The position numbers were made by a program, and so were the translations under genes. From Guillardia theta CCMP2712 (Eukaryota > Cryptophyceae > Pyrenomonadales > Geminigeraceae), in assembly GCF_000315625.1 (NCBI RefSeq), contig NW_005434669.1:155486-219485 (forward strand): a DNA stretch of 64,000 nucleotides, in the 5' to 3' direction. Shown in pieces: positions 21,677 through 34,255 of the stretch; the stretch's first letter is position 1; every line of letters begins with the position of its first letter. The notes under the pieces are model-generated. The model had not been told where the DNA came from and did no database searches. It saw only the letters and a list, made by a program, of their open reading frames with translations.

Positions 21677-23570
21677 CTAAATGGCAACTTGGCAGTGTCT
21701 CAGATCGAAACCATTGGCTGAGGGCTGCGATGGTAACATTTCAACAACCCAGTCGAGAAACCAAGTGTGCACATACCTCTGTGTAGGTCTCGTGGCGGGG
21801 ATGAGATGATGGCCTTCCTCTCGGTCAAGAGGTTCGTAGGGTCGACCATTGCGCGAAGAGTAACTGTGAGAACTCAAGTCCGAATCCCACGGAAAATGTC
21901 GATGCATGTCGGCAGCATAATCTGGTAACCGAGCAGTGATCTGAACGGGGAATCAGTCAGACATGCTGTGTGCAACGGAAAGAACATGAGAAAAAGATTG
22001 TTGCTCATACCTGTTGGGTGAAATCCTCTGGGAATAATCTGGGACCTCCGTGAGGTCGAATACCAAGTCTTGCTAGGTATTTGTTGCGGTGATGTACATG
22101 GTGGGTATACACGGCAGGTGTTGAGTAGCCAGTCACATGTGCCTCTCGTGCTTCTTCACGAGCTTTCTTTAGCTCGCGATCCTGTAGTGCAGCAGCCGAA
22201 GCATTCAACCAGCCTCCTTCCTTGATATCAGCCAACAGAAGCAATATTGTCAGTCCTGCTGAAGCTGTTGCAACCTTGCCGAACATCAACATGACGTCTC
22301 TGTACATTTCCGCGAATTCTGCAGGAGTTGTGTTCGGGCGGTTAGCATCTGGAAGCAACGGTGCAATGATCAGAGGAAAAACTGCAAGACCAAGATTCTG
22401 AAAAGCAGTCATCAGGCCATAGGCCATCCCCATTTTGTTCATGTCCACAACAATAGCTATGCAAGGCCACAAAGCCGAAGCACAAATCGAGTAACACAAA
22501 CCCATACCGACCACTCCAATGATAGGAGAGAAATTGTCCATAAACGAGAAGCAAAGGAAAATGGTTGCCACACTCGAAGTTGATATCAGAATCCAAATGA
22601 TTGCACGACCTGTCTTGTCCACTAGATATCCAAACAAGGGACAAGCTAGGGCTGATACAGTATACGGCATGCTCATCACAAATGCAGCTTGCTTCTCTGT
22701 CGTTGAATACCTTTGCTGCAGAAATTGAACGCCATTTTGTAAGAAAACAAATACGGAGGCGTAAAAGGTGATCGTCACGCCAAAAACAATCCAAACTGAG
22801 AGCGGAAACGACGAAATATCAGATAGGTGCACTTCGTCTGCTTCAACGAATATATCATCTTCGCAGCTCTGAACAGACATAGCACGATCTTCGCTCGCTT
22901 TCGATTTCTCGGCATGGTGGTCCATCCAGTTCAAAAGCATGCAACAAATATGAGAAACAACGCAGGTGAAGAGGCCCGCATACATTGCCCATGTAAACCC
23001 ACCAATATCAGAGTTGGTGAACATGTCCATGACTGCAGGGGATATGTCAAAATTCACTGCACTACCTAGACGTGAGAACGACAACACAATTCCGAACGCT
23101 GTAGCCAATTCTGTGCCTTTGAACCACTTCGCCGTATATGCACTTTGCGCTACTGTCAAGGTCTCCCCCCCCAGCCCGAAGACGAATCTTCCTATCAAGA
23201 CGATGCCGAGGCTGTGAATCTGAGTGCCATAAGACACCATCCCTTGCCCTACAACAAGGATGAAACAACAAATGAAACAGCCCCATCGGACACCTAGGTA
23301 CTTGTCAATGATATAGCCCCCAAGGAACACTTGTACGGTATTGGGCCAACTATAAAGAGAGTAGAGCAAATTATATTGAAGCTGAGTCAACCCTTGAAAG
23401 TGATCAAAGAATTTTCCTTTTAGAGCACCTGGGATATCGTAACAATAGTATGATCCAAAAGTAAGAAAACAAATGAGCAATAAAACAACCGATCGATAAG
23501 GCAATCGTGAGTGATGCCAGAATCCCTTTTTAGTTTCATGGAATGCCGAGTACGGTTGATCGATCATCAT
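21677..23570 (-). CDS. MFSD1-like major facilitator transporter
   Basis: The first in-frame ATG of the main exon is at 23570 (MMIDQPYSAFHETKK). The main exon runs to 22011, then a 70-nt intron (21941-22010) and an exon from 21940 that continues in frame (ITARLPDYAADMHRH) to a stop at 21677. Twelve hydrophobic helices are visible in two sets of six with a charged central loop (HHAEKSKASEDRAM). Diagnostic segments include GSYYCYDIPGALKG, GGYIIDKYLGVRWG, GRFVFGLGGETLTVAQ, WFKGTELATAFG and FGYLVDKTGR. These match the MFSD1 branch of the MFS, known in animals as a lysosomal dipeptide exporter. The C-terminal cytosolic tail is long and His/Pro-rich. Substrate in this organism is inferred only. Confidence 0.75.
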
Positions 23571-24439
23571 GCTTTTCTTCAAAACGTTCCAGCAAGAAGA
23601 GATCAACGAGCTTCAAACTTTGTTCCGAAAACCTTTCCGAATTATTTGGTTGCGTCCATTTCCAGATTACTCAGCAGCATACATCCGAGGAGCAGGAGGG
23701 AGACAGTGAGCTCGCAGGAAGGACAGGAGATGAACAGCAGGATCTAACCCGTATAAGTTTGCTGGGATCCAATCACATCCTTCTCGGCATCAGGTTCAAC
23801 GCGCTTCTCTCCATCTAGCATGACCACAGGAAATCCCATACATCCCTAGGAAACCCCACCCCACCCGAAAACCTCTTCGACACCCTCTACCCATGGAAAA
23901 AATATTTCACCCGTACTAAACCACATGTACCCGTCCTTTTGACTCATCACCCCCTCGAAACTTGATCAGTACCCCTACTAATTTCCTTTATCAACCTGAA
24001 GATGTCTCAAAGTACCCACACATTCACACAAGTACCCATGAAAATACCAGTACCCTACCCACCTTTCTAAATGACCATCCCTCAGAACCTACTAAAACAC
24101 TTAAAACATTTGTTATGTTAGAACTGTACTGATAAAATAAAGTAATGAATAAAATTGTAGTACTAAGATTTCTAAAATCTTGTTGCATCAAAGTTGCATT
24201 ATTTATCAACACAAATTTTAGTCAAATATCTTCAAACGAATAAGTACACACACTACACATTTTGTACGTGAATCAGAACTGCTGGAAGCAAATTATCCTT
24301 TTAGTGCATCTCAAGGGTACAAATAAAATAATTTATAAAATAATTTATAACCACTTTTTGGTTGTCCCACGACTTCATTGAAGCTGAGGCGGGTCGGGGG
24401 ATCCGTGCAAGTAAAGCGAACAATGCAGGACAGAGGCAA

Positions 24440-24520
24440 AGGCGGAGAGGAGGGAGGAGGGAGGAGAGAGGAGGGAGGAGGGAGGAGGGAGGAGGGAGGA
24501 GGGAGGAGAGGAGGAGGAGA
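24440..24520. repeat. GGAGGA/GGGAGGA purine repeat
   Basis: Tandem gaggagg/gagggag units just left of the assembly gap. Confidence 0.85.
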
Positions 24521-24583
24521 TGACGTTGGATCTTGATGGACTCTGTTATGATCTTAGCGAGAATGACCCACGTTGGAGGTATC

Positions 24584-24683
24584 NNNNNNNNNNNNNNNNN
24601 NNNNNNNNNNNNNNNNNNNNNNNNNNNNNNNNNNNNNNNNNNNNNNNNNNNNNNNNNNNNNNNNNNNNNNNNNNNNNNNNNNN
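24584..24683. other. assembly gap (100 N)
   Basis: Exactly 100 N bases, a conventional placeholder. True length is unknown. Both flanks are purine-rich repeats, which probably caused the break. Confidence 1.
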
Positions 24684-24869
24684 GGGAGGGAGGGTGGGTG
24701 GGTGGGTGGAAGGGAGGGAGCGAGGGAGCGAGGGAGCGAGGGAGCGAGGGAGCGAGGGAGCGAGGGAGGGAGAGTGGGGGGATGAGGGAGGGAGGGTGGA
24801 AGGGAGGGAGGAGGCAGGGAGGCAGGGAGGCAGGGAGGCAGGGAGGCAGGGAGGCAGGGAGGCAGGGAG
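24684..24869. repeat. GGGA/GCGAGGGA/GGCAGGGA repeats
   Basis: Successive arrays of 4-, 8- and 8-base purine units directly right of the gap. Confidence 0.9.
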
Positions 24870-25169
24870 TGTGTGTACGTGTGCTTGTTTGCAAGGTTGA
24901 TTCTGACGTATTGGCTTACTTGAAGTGCCAGCCGAAGCAGCAACGATCAATCTTACCAGAGTGCTGAGTGCGGCACTGGGAGTATTTCCATACGTGCTTT
25001 CTTCGGTTCCAGTTGGAAACGCATTGCAAGTCTCGCCAGGTGCTTGACAGTTTGATCGAGGTGATCACACTGACACCCAATAGTTTTGAATATCTTCCGT
25101 CGACCCTTTCACTTGTGCTCTTCGAATCTTCTTGTACCCCCTCATCGGCTTGACAGCGTTTTACCTCGG

Positions 25170-26812
25170 ATGCCTCCTCGACGAAAAGCCTCGGCCGGGC
25201 TGAAGGCGAAAAAAAGTGCCGAGGATGGGTTGAAAGGTCAGGAGAACCCTGAAGAAGCTGCTGCGGATGAGGAGACCAAGGTCCCTCAAAAGAGAGGGAG
25301 AGGAAGGGCTGCGAAAGAAAAAGTGGGAAAAGACCAGATTGCAGACAACAAAGGTGATACTCAGGATGAAAAAAAGCAGGCTGAACCCGAGAAAGTTACC
25401 AAGAAACGAGGGAAGAAGGAAACGGATACAGCGGAATCGGACAAACCCAAGAAGAAGGCAAAAGACGAGCAGGAGACGAATAAGAAGGAGAAAGTTGTTC
25501 AAGAGAAAGTCGCGATTGAAAAGAGCGACATCAAACATGCAGAACTCCCCAGCAAGCGTTACAAAATTGTTTCTTGGAATGTCACAACCATAAGAAGTCT
25601 AATGAAGAAAAATCCTGAGCTTCTCAAAAAGCTCATGGAGCAAGAACAGCCAGATCTCATCTGTTTTCAGGTGTTTTTGATGCTATCGAATCGATCATGA
25701 ATGATGTTTTCTTCCCTCCTGTTCACAGGAAACCAAACTCAAACAAGAAGAGCATGACGAATACGAGGAGATGTTGAAATCGCAGTTTCCAGGTGACGTT
25801 ACCCTTCTCTTAGACCCCATGCCAGCTGACTCGTGAGCAAGGGTATGAAGCTCACTTCAGCTCCAGTTTGTCCAATAAATCGTATGCTGGAACTCTTGTC
25901 TTGGTCAGATCCTCCAAGGACAAGGCAACTGCGCAGAAGCAAACCAAGATGGATTCGTTCTTCAAAGGGAAAGACTCCAAGAGCGCCAAGAAAGACGAAG
26001 AGACGGCCTGTCCTCCTCTGAAAGTCACCTTTGGGCTCTCGACTCTGTCGAAGGACGATGGGGAGATTGCAGCGGAAGTGATTCAGGAGGGAAGAACTAT
26101 TACAGTCGAGTTCGAGTCATTCTTTGTCGTTGCTACATATGTGCCCAACAGTGGAGAGAAGCTACAGCGACTGGGTATGTTGTTGTGCTCGTCTCTCTTG
26201 TTGTGTGGTTGTCTTGTGTCGTCTGGTGAGATGAATCAATCAGAATTCAGGACCAAGTTGTGGGATCGGAAAGTTGTGGAATATCTGAAGAAGCTGGAAG
26301 CATCGGGCAAGCCTGTAATGAGACAGTTATATATTGCAGCAATTGATGTATCCGTCCAGGTGATTTGGTGTGGGGACCTTAACGTCGCTCATCTGGACAA
26401 TGACATCTGGAACGTTGGCGCAAAGGTTGGAGACCAACTCTCTTCTTTCATGCTCGGTAACTCCACCACAGCATCTGGTCAAGTCCGCGGGCACGACACC
26501 CGAGGAGCGTGATTCCTTCAGCAAGATTCTAGAGGAAGGCTATGTGGATTGCTTCCGGCATTTGCACGGAGAGGTTCACTCTCGACACAGGTTCTTTTTG
26601 CTGACTAGCTGCAGGATGCCAAGGGATGGTTCAGCTACTGGAGCGTGCGAGCTGGGAATCGTCCTTGGAACCGAGGTCTTCGACTCGATTACTTCGTCGC
26701 ATCCAAGTCCCTCTGCTCTCAGGACTCTCTGCCCAGGGTGGTCGATGCTGATATCCACGATGAATTTGTCGCTATCGACCATGCAGCGATTAGTCTCACC
26801 CTCGCCGTGTAG
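25170..26812 (+). CDS. APEX1: AP endonuclease (APE1/ExoIII family) with a PIP-box insertion
   Basis: Seven exons: 25170-25670, 25729-25792, 25842-26174, 26244-26314, 26360-26425, 26472-26573, 26615-26812; all phases agree. The first ~125 residues are Lys/Glu-rich, likely nuclear. The catalytic domain shows KIVSWNVTTIRSL, the metal-binding Glu in FQETK, YVPNSGEKLQRL, GDLNVAH, GWFSYWSVR, LRLDYFVAS and a terminal DH (AIDHAAISL). The enzyme nicks DNA 5' to abasic sites in base-excision repair. Between SYAGTLVLVRSSK and PLKVTFGLS, where animal APE1 has almost nothing, there is an insertion of about 30 residues containing QTKMDSFF, a textbook PCNA-interacting (PIP) motif. The family assignment is firm; PCNA binding is inference. 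Confidence 0.9.
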
Positions 26813-27310
26813 TTCGTCATGTACCTCAATGTCAGGATGTGCTCTGCCATGCCAGAGAAATACAAGAGGTTAGCCAAGTAGAAGTGGGATTAAGAAACTC
26901 TTTAAAAATCGACGGAATCTGCCTCAGATCATCGCTTTCGCGCCCTAGAGTGACTGTGATTATGTCTACTTTTCTTCATGTTGAACTCCTTGAGTTTTTC
27001 GCCACCTTCCTTCCTTATCCCCTTGATTCTTTTGCTAACGGCTCTGCGATTGATGTCAAGGAATTTCTTCTTGGTCAAGAGCATTCTTGCAAAAATCTGC
27101 AAAGTTTTCGGTTCAGCTCATATCATGATTCAATATCGCTCTTGTGATACCTTCAGTTCTTTGTTGTCCTCATCGCTCATATCTTTCGACAAACCGCACT
27201 GCGTCAACTCAGGGACAGTGATCGGATCTTGCATCAGCATTTCAAATTGGTCTGCTGACGAAGTGAAGTATTTGTCGATAATCATCCCCCCTGAACCAAA
27301 CCAAGTCAGC
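26813..27310. other. intergenic (tail-to-tail), no gene
   Basis: It separates the convergent AP endonuclease and zinc-finger genes. Open frames here show no protein features; the region probably holds both 3' UTRs. Confidence 0.5.
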
Positions 27311-28851
27311 TCAACTTGCATCATCAAGCGTTTTGCAACCAAAATCTCCAAACTTTTGATGCCGACGAAAGACATCCAAGCTACAACTTGAGAAATAAGC
27401 AGCTGGACTTTGAATTCGAGCCAAGGCAATTCGAACATCAGAAGGAAACTTCATCAAAACCTTGTCGAATCCGACCATCTGAGCCATGGGAGGCAACCTA
27501 GTGCGCTTCCCCCGGTTGCTAATCTCTTCATTCGAGTAGACATGTAGACTTAGACGAGGAGTGATTGGAAGGCTTGTTGTGTCTCCTTGACGCAATTTTT
27601 CCATTCTCTGCTTATGATCTGTTGAGTTAATGCGATGACCTCCCAAGGCTTGCGAGCTGGTGAAATATATGTTACAAACTTCACATCGCCACGGCGTAGA
27701 TATATCTTTCATGCTTAAATCATCATTGGTGTTTTCATTGTTGGAATTCGGCTCATTTTCAACTGTTCCTTTGCTTGGAGGTGAGCTTCCAAGCGGTTGC
27801 TCTTGCGACATTTCGTACCATGTTCTTCGGTTCGTATTCGCAGGGCTGCTCTTTGGTCCTTTTCCAGCGATCCAGCTCGTTTGCTTTGCATTTGCTGGCA
27901 GATGCAAATTCTCGTTTGTTTTTGCATTCTGCAAAAGTTTCTGCAAAGACTTTGCAGATTCTTGACCTGATGGTTCTTTGGCAGGAATCAGTCTTATGCC
28001 TGAGTACATGGAATTGATGCGGGCCAGCATCTCATGTTCAGCTTTGATCTGCAAGTAAAATCAACCATCAAGTCGAAGCTGTTGTGCTGAACTCTTACCT
28101 TCAAAATTTGCAGATCATTCAATCCCTGCTCACATGGCATGCGGTGAATGTCCACTCGAATCCAGCCATGGGGAGCGAACTTCATTGGCTGAAAAGCAGT
28201 CTTGGGAATGGAAAAAATACTTTCACGATGATTTGTATTCTGAACATTGACTGTGTCAGTACTGATTGTTTTGATTACTGGACATTCTCTTGCACAACAG
28301 TTTCCATCGGGCAAAATGTTTGTGTTTACTTCGTAGAGCTTGTATTCTTTTCCATGATGATGTTCTTCGACAACCATCGCAAACCATGGCACCACCGCGG
28401 ATAAAGGTGGGAGGATTGCTGTTTGAGCGAACAACATCACTGGGTTTTGCAAATCCTGTGGAGAATCACAAACTTCTGCAACCTTCATTCCAAAGGCTTT
28501 CTCAAACGAAGAACCAAGACCACTCTGAATTGTTTTGCTGCTTTCACATTCTTGCTCTCCTTGTTTGTCGGATTCACGAAATTTCTCACAGTCGAAGGAC
28601 TTGGAAATGGTCGAAAGCAAGATTGAAGTTCTTTTGTTTGGACTTCCATCCGCCTTGTCCCTGGAAGACCACAAAACATCAGCTATGAGGAGCAAGGAGT
28701 ATGCAAGGATGTTGCTTTACCTCACAAATGGCAAAAACGCTGAGCCTTCGCTTTCTATTCTTGGTGTTTGGTTCTTTGAAGAGCTCAAGTTAAGGAGCGC
28801 AGTTGCAGCCTCGTGGTGCTGACCATTGCAGTCAGATCTGGCGGCAAGCAT
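27311..28851 (-). CDS. C2H2 zinc-finger protein with QALGGH motif
   Basis: Three exons: 28721-28851 (MLAARSDCNGQHHEAATALL), 28099-28660 and 27311-28048. The introns are 60 and 50 nt, and all phases agree. The protein is about 475 residues. One C2H2 finger lies in the last exon: CEVCNIYFTSSQALGGHRIN..H, with the QALGGH helix that in land plants marks the EPF-type transcription-factor fingers. The rest is low in recognisable structure: a Ser/Asn-rich middle and EAATALLNLSSSK near the N-terminus. Function as a DNA-binding regulator is inferred from the finger. It converges with the AP endonuclease gene. Confidence 0.7.
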
Positions 28852-29574
28852 TCTGTCCTGACAGTTTCAAAACTAAGAGTTGTCCAGAAGCCGTCCCCTT
28901 CAGATCAACATTGCATGAATCGTAGCAATTGTTCGTATCGTTTGTAAGAGCTGCCTCTTCAATACGTTTCAGTCTTCATCTCCTTGTGTTTCACTCGTTA
29001 TCTTGTTCCTTATCTTTTTTCTTCTTCTCTTCGCCACATTCTGCTCATCTCACCATCTTCTGCCAGCTGCTCCGTTGCTACCAGGCGGCTAAAACAACGA
29101 GAAGAGTTTTTTAAAAAAGAGATTGTGGTACTGAAGTTTCTTCCATTTAAAACACTAATTGTTCATCTCCTTACTAATCCGATTTTAAAATTAATTTATT
29201 TGCTATGAGGGGCTTCTCTTCATTTGGTACAAATAATTATATCATAAAAACATAAAACGAATCAACAATTCCATTTTATTCCTTGATATTTCTCCGACAA
29301 GTCGCGCATGTCGGATCAAGGCCCTCATACCGCCCCCTCCCCCCTCCTCCCCCCCCCTAAACCCTCCCTCAGGGCGGCGTTCCAACTTCGGCGGAAGTTA
29401 CGAGGCCCGGCTCGTCTGTCGCTCAATGATGGTTCTAATGGGCCCAAAGTGCCTTGAAGTAGCGAACGAGCCTTTCTTGGCGTATCTACAAACTTGAAGA
29501 ATAGACTTGAATGAATAACACGAGTGACAAGTAACGCTAGTAAGTCAGCCAGCCTGTCCGGTCATGGCTGTCCC
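28852..29574. other. intergenic region, no gene
   Basis: Pyrimidine-rich 28980-29060, AT-rich 29100-29290, then a C-rich block (29320-29370). Nothing protein-like on either strand. Confidence 0.5.
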
Positions 29575-30477
29575 TCAGGCATCGAGCTCGTCGTAGATGG
29601 CAGTGATGGCAGCGATGGCTTCTTGCTCTGCTATGACATCCTGCCTTGACAAGTTTCTCTCCTGCAGTTCAGCCTGTTAGGACAACGCGCCCTCTCCCCT
29701 GCCCCCCTCAACTCACCGTGAACATCTGCTCCACAACCTCCATGATCTTCAGCACTGAGATCTTGCCGGGACGTGCCACGGTATCAGCGGAAGGAGAACA
29801 TGTTGCAAGGGACTTACCTTGTCGAACATCTTCATGATGAGCAGAGTAACTTCCCCGTGGGTAAGACTGTCGTTGAAAGAAGTCGGTCTCAGTTCCTCCA
29901 AGGACCTCGCGATGTTCTGATCGCAAGTCAGAGCTTCACAGACAATCTCACAACAAGACATACTGCTACGTGATCGATGTTGTCGACGTTGCCGTCCGCT
30001 GCCTCCTCTTTGAGATCGTCTTCGACACCCGCGCTCGGCTGATGTGAACTCTGTTGTTCCTCCATGTTCACTTCCCCTCTGATATCAATGTCTTGCTCCC
30101 TCCACACTGTCAGTGGGAGTCTAGATCCCAGAAAGTCGGGAGGAGGAGGAGGAGGGTCGGGGGAGTTTTCATCGGCAAGGAGCTTCACACCAAAGTCGTC
30201 CATTCTGTCTCGAACCGCAAGCTGACGGAGCTGTCGAATAAGAGAATTGAGAAGGGACGGAGAGGTTGCTCAACGATACCTTGAAAGCTATCGACACGCT
30301 TTCGTCGAGTTTTGATTTGAGCTCTGACGTACACGATAAACAAATTTTCTTATCATGAAGCAACATGCCCTACCTTCATTCTCACGCCTCCACATTTCAA
30401 TCTCCCTCAGGAGTGTTTCATTTTGGACGTTCAAGTGCTCTATCGAGGAGCAAGAGAGGTCAGTTCATTGAGAAACT

Positions 30478-30551
<74 letters not shown>

Positions 30552-33500
30552 GTAATGGTGATATTCAAGGAAGACAATCAGTACCAAACTCTTGAAGCCT
30601 GTCAAGACAGGCATCTCTTTCTGCCTCGATCGCTGCAGTCCGCTGATCTCCCAACACGTCACCACACATCAAACACCCTCACACGAGCATGCCTCTAGCA
30701 GCCACAACCGCTGACGCTCTCGGGCAGCTGCTTGCTCCTGCAGCAACCTGGAGGCAGACCTGCTATTCTTGATATTCTGTCGTTGGATCACTATCATGCA
30801 TCGCTACCTGCCCTCACCTTCAGCTCAATCAGCAGCAGCCGTTCTCGCTCGCTGATCAGAGACATCTTGCTGCAAGCCGACCCCGAGTAAGAACAGAGGT
30901 TGAAGTGACCTTGTCGTCCTCACCTCCTCTCGTCCTCCATGAGCATCAGAGCATCCTTGTACTTCTTCTCCAGTTGTCGCTTGTCTTCCAGCCACTTCAA
31001 AACATCATGAGCAGTTGCTTCAATCAGGGCCTGCTGACCTCCTCGCATTCCAAGTTGTGTTGAGATTTCAGCGCCTCCATCAGCTGGCGGTGTGCTTGTA
31101 GCTCGAGAACAAGATTCTGCCGTCACAGTGAGAGCAAACAAGAGCAGGACGGCAAAGGAAGAGGGGAGGGAGGGAGGGAGGGAGGGAGGGAGAGAGGGAG
31201 GGAGGGAGGGAGGGAGGGAGGGAGGGAGGGAGGGAGGGAGGGAGGGAGGGAGGGAGGGAGGGAGGGAGGGAGGGAGGGAGGGAGGGAGGGAGGGAGGGAG
31301 GCAAAGGGACAGAAAGGATAAACAAGAACTGGGGAGGTCACAAGACAAGGAGATGGAACGACCTCCTTGTCTTTCTTGAGTTCTTCGGATTGCTGACTCA
31401 GGAGTTCTGCGGCATCCCGTCATGCCAGCGAAGGGGAAGAGCGATGAAGAGACCTTTTTGATCTGTCAGACGAGCCATGTCTTGTTTCGCAGCGTCGAGC
31501 AGCTGGAGAGTTTCATAATCTTTCGAGTCTTGATGATGGAAGTATTTCTCCTTCTCCTCAAACTTCTCACTCTGGCAATCGTCGTTTTACCGACGGACAC
31601 GAAAAACAATCACAAGACTCACACTTCTGTCTTTCTCTATAATCTCTCTTGTCAAACTGCGAAGCGTCAAAGAATGTCGTCAAAGTCAGGTCATTTCAAT
31701 CTCAACACATCACTTTCTCGTCGCCTCCTGGGCCTTTTCCACCTGACTTTCCAAGAACGCAATCTACCATCTCACATTCAATTCATGTCCACTTGTTCTC
31801 TTCCTCTCCCCTTACCCTGTGCTCTGCTTCTTCGAACTTCATTCTCCATTGCCGCAGGTCCACCTCAATCTCTGCCCTTGTCATCCTCCTCCCATCAATC
31901 GCAATCAGCTCAAGATCAGATCTTGTCCGTCCTGGCGAAGCCTCCGCATCTCCTGCTCCTTCCACATCGCTCTATGATATCCTCAGCAAGAGCGTCAGGC
32001 ACACTTGCTCCTGATACCTCGTCGTTGACATCGTTGTCCCCATCCGAATCTTCGAACACATCAGATGCGCATCTCTGATTTTCTTCTCTCACCTTTTAAG
32101 AATTCCCCTGCTTTACTCATAACTGCCTCCTCCTGCCACTACCGGACGCTGAGCAACATTTCAGGAACAAACATCTCACCTTGTATCCCATCGCTTGCTT
32201 GGCCTGCATGGACAGCAGTCAGAGGGAGGTAAGATATACAAACCTCCTCGTCAACTTTCCTTCTTCCACGCTTCAGCCAGTCGTTCGTATCCTCCTCCAA
32301 TCCTGACGCTGAAGTGACCGATAGATTCAGTCGCATGCAGCTGTCAAGACGAGTGAGCAACGACGAGCTTGACATGTCAGTATCCACCAGTTTCTCCATC
32401 TGATCCCTCAAACTTCGATTGTCTTTCTCTAGTCCATCAACGATTGCTCCAAGACGGCCCCTCTGTCCGTCGTGGTGAAAACACAAGTAGACAAACAAAG
32501 TAGCACTCACTTGATATTCAAACTTCCTCTTTGCCGTGATCACCTTCAACTTGAGTTGCTTGATACAAGCTTCTCGTCTCACGAGCTCCGATCTCAAATG
32601 CTCGATCTGAGCATCAGGTCAACAAATTTTCGTGATTCCTCCTCATCCCACCTCTGCAAGAAACTTCCTATCCACATTCTCCAGCCCATCCTTTGCTGCC
32701 CTCGCCAGGATGTCTCTTTGCACCTTGACGTCTCTTACACCAACAATTCCTACAGCAACACTGATACAAACATTGAATTCTTCGATTGTCCGAGCGAGGG
32801 CTGCAGCCGTTGCCTCATGCTGAGGAGGAGGAGAGGTCAACGAGGACCAGGGCGTCTTGAACTGTCTCACCATAGCTCGCCAACGATCGCACTGACTTGA
32901 GAGATCGCTGATCTGTATCTGCACAAGTTTCAGGTCAACCGTGTGCGCGTCCGCTAGACGTCCAACCTGCTGATCTCGCACTCTTGTCCTCAGCTCTGAG
33001 ATCACAAGCACGATCTCCGCGTCTGTGGTACTCGACGTGTTGAGGAGGAGCAACGATACATGAGAGGATCTTACTCATTTGCTGAGCAGCGTCTCGCATG
33101 TCTGTTACTTGGTTGAGCTGTGCGGGGGGCGATCAGAATGGAAGCTCGCAGCAAGAGCACGCGCCTTGGCTGTAAGAGCAGAGATGTTCTTCTCAAGGTT
33201 CTTGACATCTTCACTCTTGCCGTCTTGCTCCTGGAGGGACCTGCAGTACCTTCCCTGAAGATCCTCGACCTCCTGTTGTCAACGTCAGACAGGCCACGGG
33301 ATGGTGAGGAGTGAGTTGAACTTTGGTCTTGTTTTGGAGGTGATCGCGAAGAGCCTCGTGGGCAACTTTGAGTTCTTTGATGGCTCTTTCCTTGTCCAGC
33401 ACAACTTGCTGTATTGCTGCAAGCAGATCGTCATTACTGACAGCGATGTGCAACAACAAGTTCACCAGCCAGCTCTGTCCTCAAAGGTCGTTCGATCGTC

Positions 33501-33903
33501 AACTTGACCTCTTCCTGTCGCTGCATCGTCCAGGCGGTGATGGCGTTGGCCGCTGAGTTGCGTCAGAGACTGTCAGAGTCTGTCCTTGTACCTTTGGTGA
33601 TCCAGGTGACGTTGGACCATACTTCAGACGAGGGAAACGCCTATCACAGGGTTCAGGAGGATGGGAAAATGGACAACAAGAGCAGGAGCAGGGTCTGCAG
33701 GTGTGAAGGAACACCTTGATTGCTTTCTCTTCAATGATACTTTGGCAATACACCCTGAGGGAATCAGCAGAGAACGCTTCCTCCGAGTCTGAAACAGGAG
33801 GAGCGAGGTCTTGCGAGTGCTGGGAGAGTAGATGTGAAGGTGCCATGCTTCTTGTGCTCCTTCTCCTCCTCTTCATCATCCCGACCTCACCCGCCGTCGG
33901 CAT
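29575..33903 (-). CDS. large multi-intron coiled-coil protein
   Basis: It starts at ATG 33903 (MPTAGEVGMMKRRRRSTRSM) and ends at TGA 29575-29577 (IAAITAIYDELDA). Heptad-rich exon segments recur down the strand: NDDLLAAIQQVVLDKERAIK (about 33440), EKLVDTDMSSSSLLTRLDSC (about 32390), MTRAEIEVDLRQWRMKFEEA (about 31880), WLEDKRQLEKKYKDALMLME (about 30960), SERERLLLIELK, ETLLREIEMWRRENE, RMDDFGVKLLADENSPDPPP, LTHGEVTLLIMKMFDK and LKIMEVVEQMF. All are Glu/Lys/Leu-rich alpha-helical, so a long rod-like protein, possibly cytoskeletal or ciliary; I cannot name a family. Many small introns hold repeats. Exact exon edges were checked for only a few. Treating it as one gene is inference. Its 5' end is duplicated, inverted, at 46.3-46.7 kb. 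Confidence 0.5.
30477..30551. repeat. GAT trinucleotide repeat
   Basis: About 24 perfect gat units, probably in an intron of the coiled-coil gene. The poly-Asp/Met/His translations are artefacts. Confidence 0.95.
31166..31302. repeat. GGGA tetranucleotide repeat
   Basis: About 34 units of ggga with one interruption (agagag near 31190), in an intron of the coiled-coil gene. Confidence 0.95.
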
Positions 33904-34255
33904 CGTAACAATGTCGCTATGGCAGGCGCGGCATGGAGAGACGGAGCTAGGCGTGTAAGAAGGATCTTTGAAGAGGTTTGACTTCTTTTTTGAGCGTTTA
34001 ATTTTTCAAACGCCTAGTAAGCTTTGTTACTTACATATAAACAGCTACTAGCAACAAACATGCCGGGATCTGGATACACATGTTCTCCTCAGCGAACAAC
34101 AACCAAGTTCAGCTTGCAAACAGCTTTTATTGTAACAGACGATGTCTAAAAGGTGAAAGTATCTATATTTCTTAAAAAAGTGGACGCAGTCCCAAAATGC
34201 TCCAACGACAAGGCGAAGACCCGAGATCTGTCTCGGATGTCGAGCATGTCTACTA

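Larger units (their letters stand above)
23571..25169. other. intergenic region with gap and microsatellites
   Basis: It holds a stretch rich in gtaccc words (23830-24060), an AT-rich block (24080-24350), purine-rich repeats and the N gap. No gene is supported. Confidence 0.5.

Noticed and set aside
24301-24967. Frames crossing the N gap
   Set aside because: Built from unknown bases and purine/pyrimidine repeats.
30365-30698. Frames with runs of Asp, Met or His
   Set aside because: Produced by the GAT repeat, which lies in an intron of the minus-strand coiled-coil gene.
31080-31423. Poly-LPPS and poly-EGG frames
   Set aside because: Translation of the GGGA repeat; only the terminal WLEDKRQLEKKYKD segment belongs to a gene.
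31422-32078. 218-codon plus-strand frame
   Set aside because: Opposite strand carries coiled-coil segments (TRAEIEVDLRQWRMKFEEA) consistent with the surrounding minus-strand gene.
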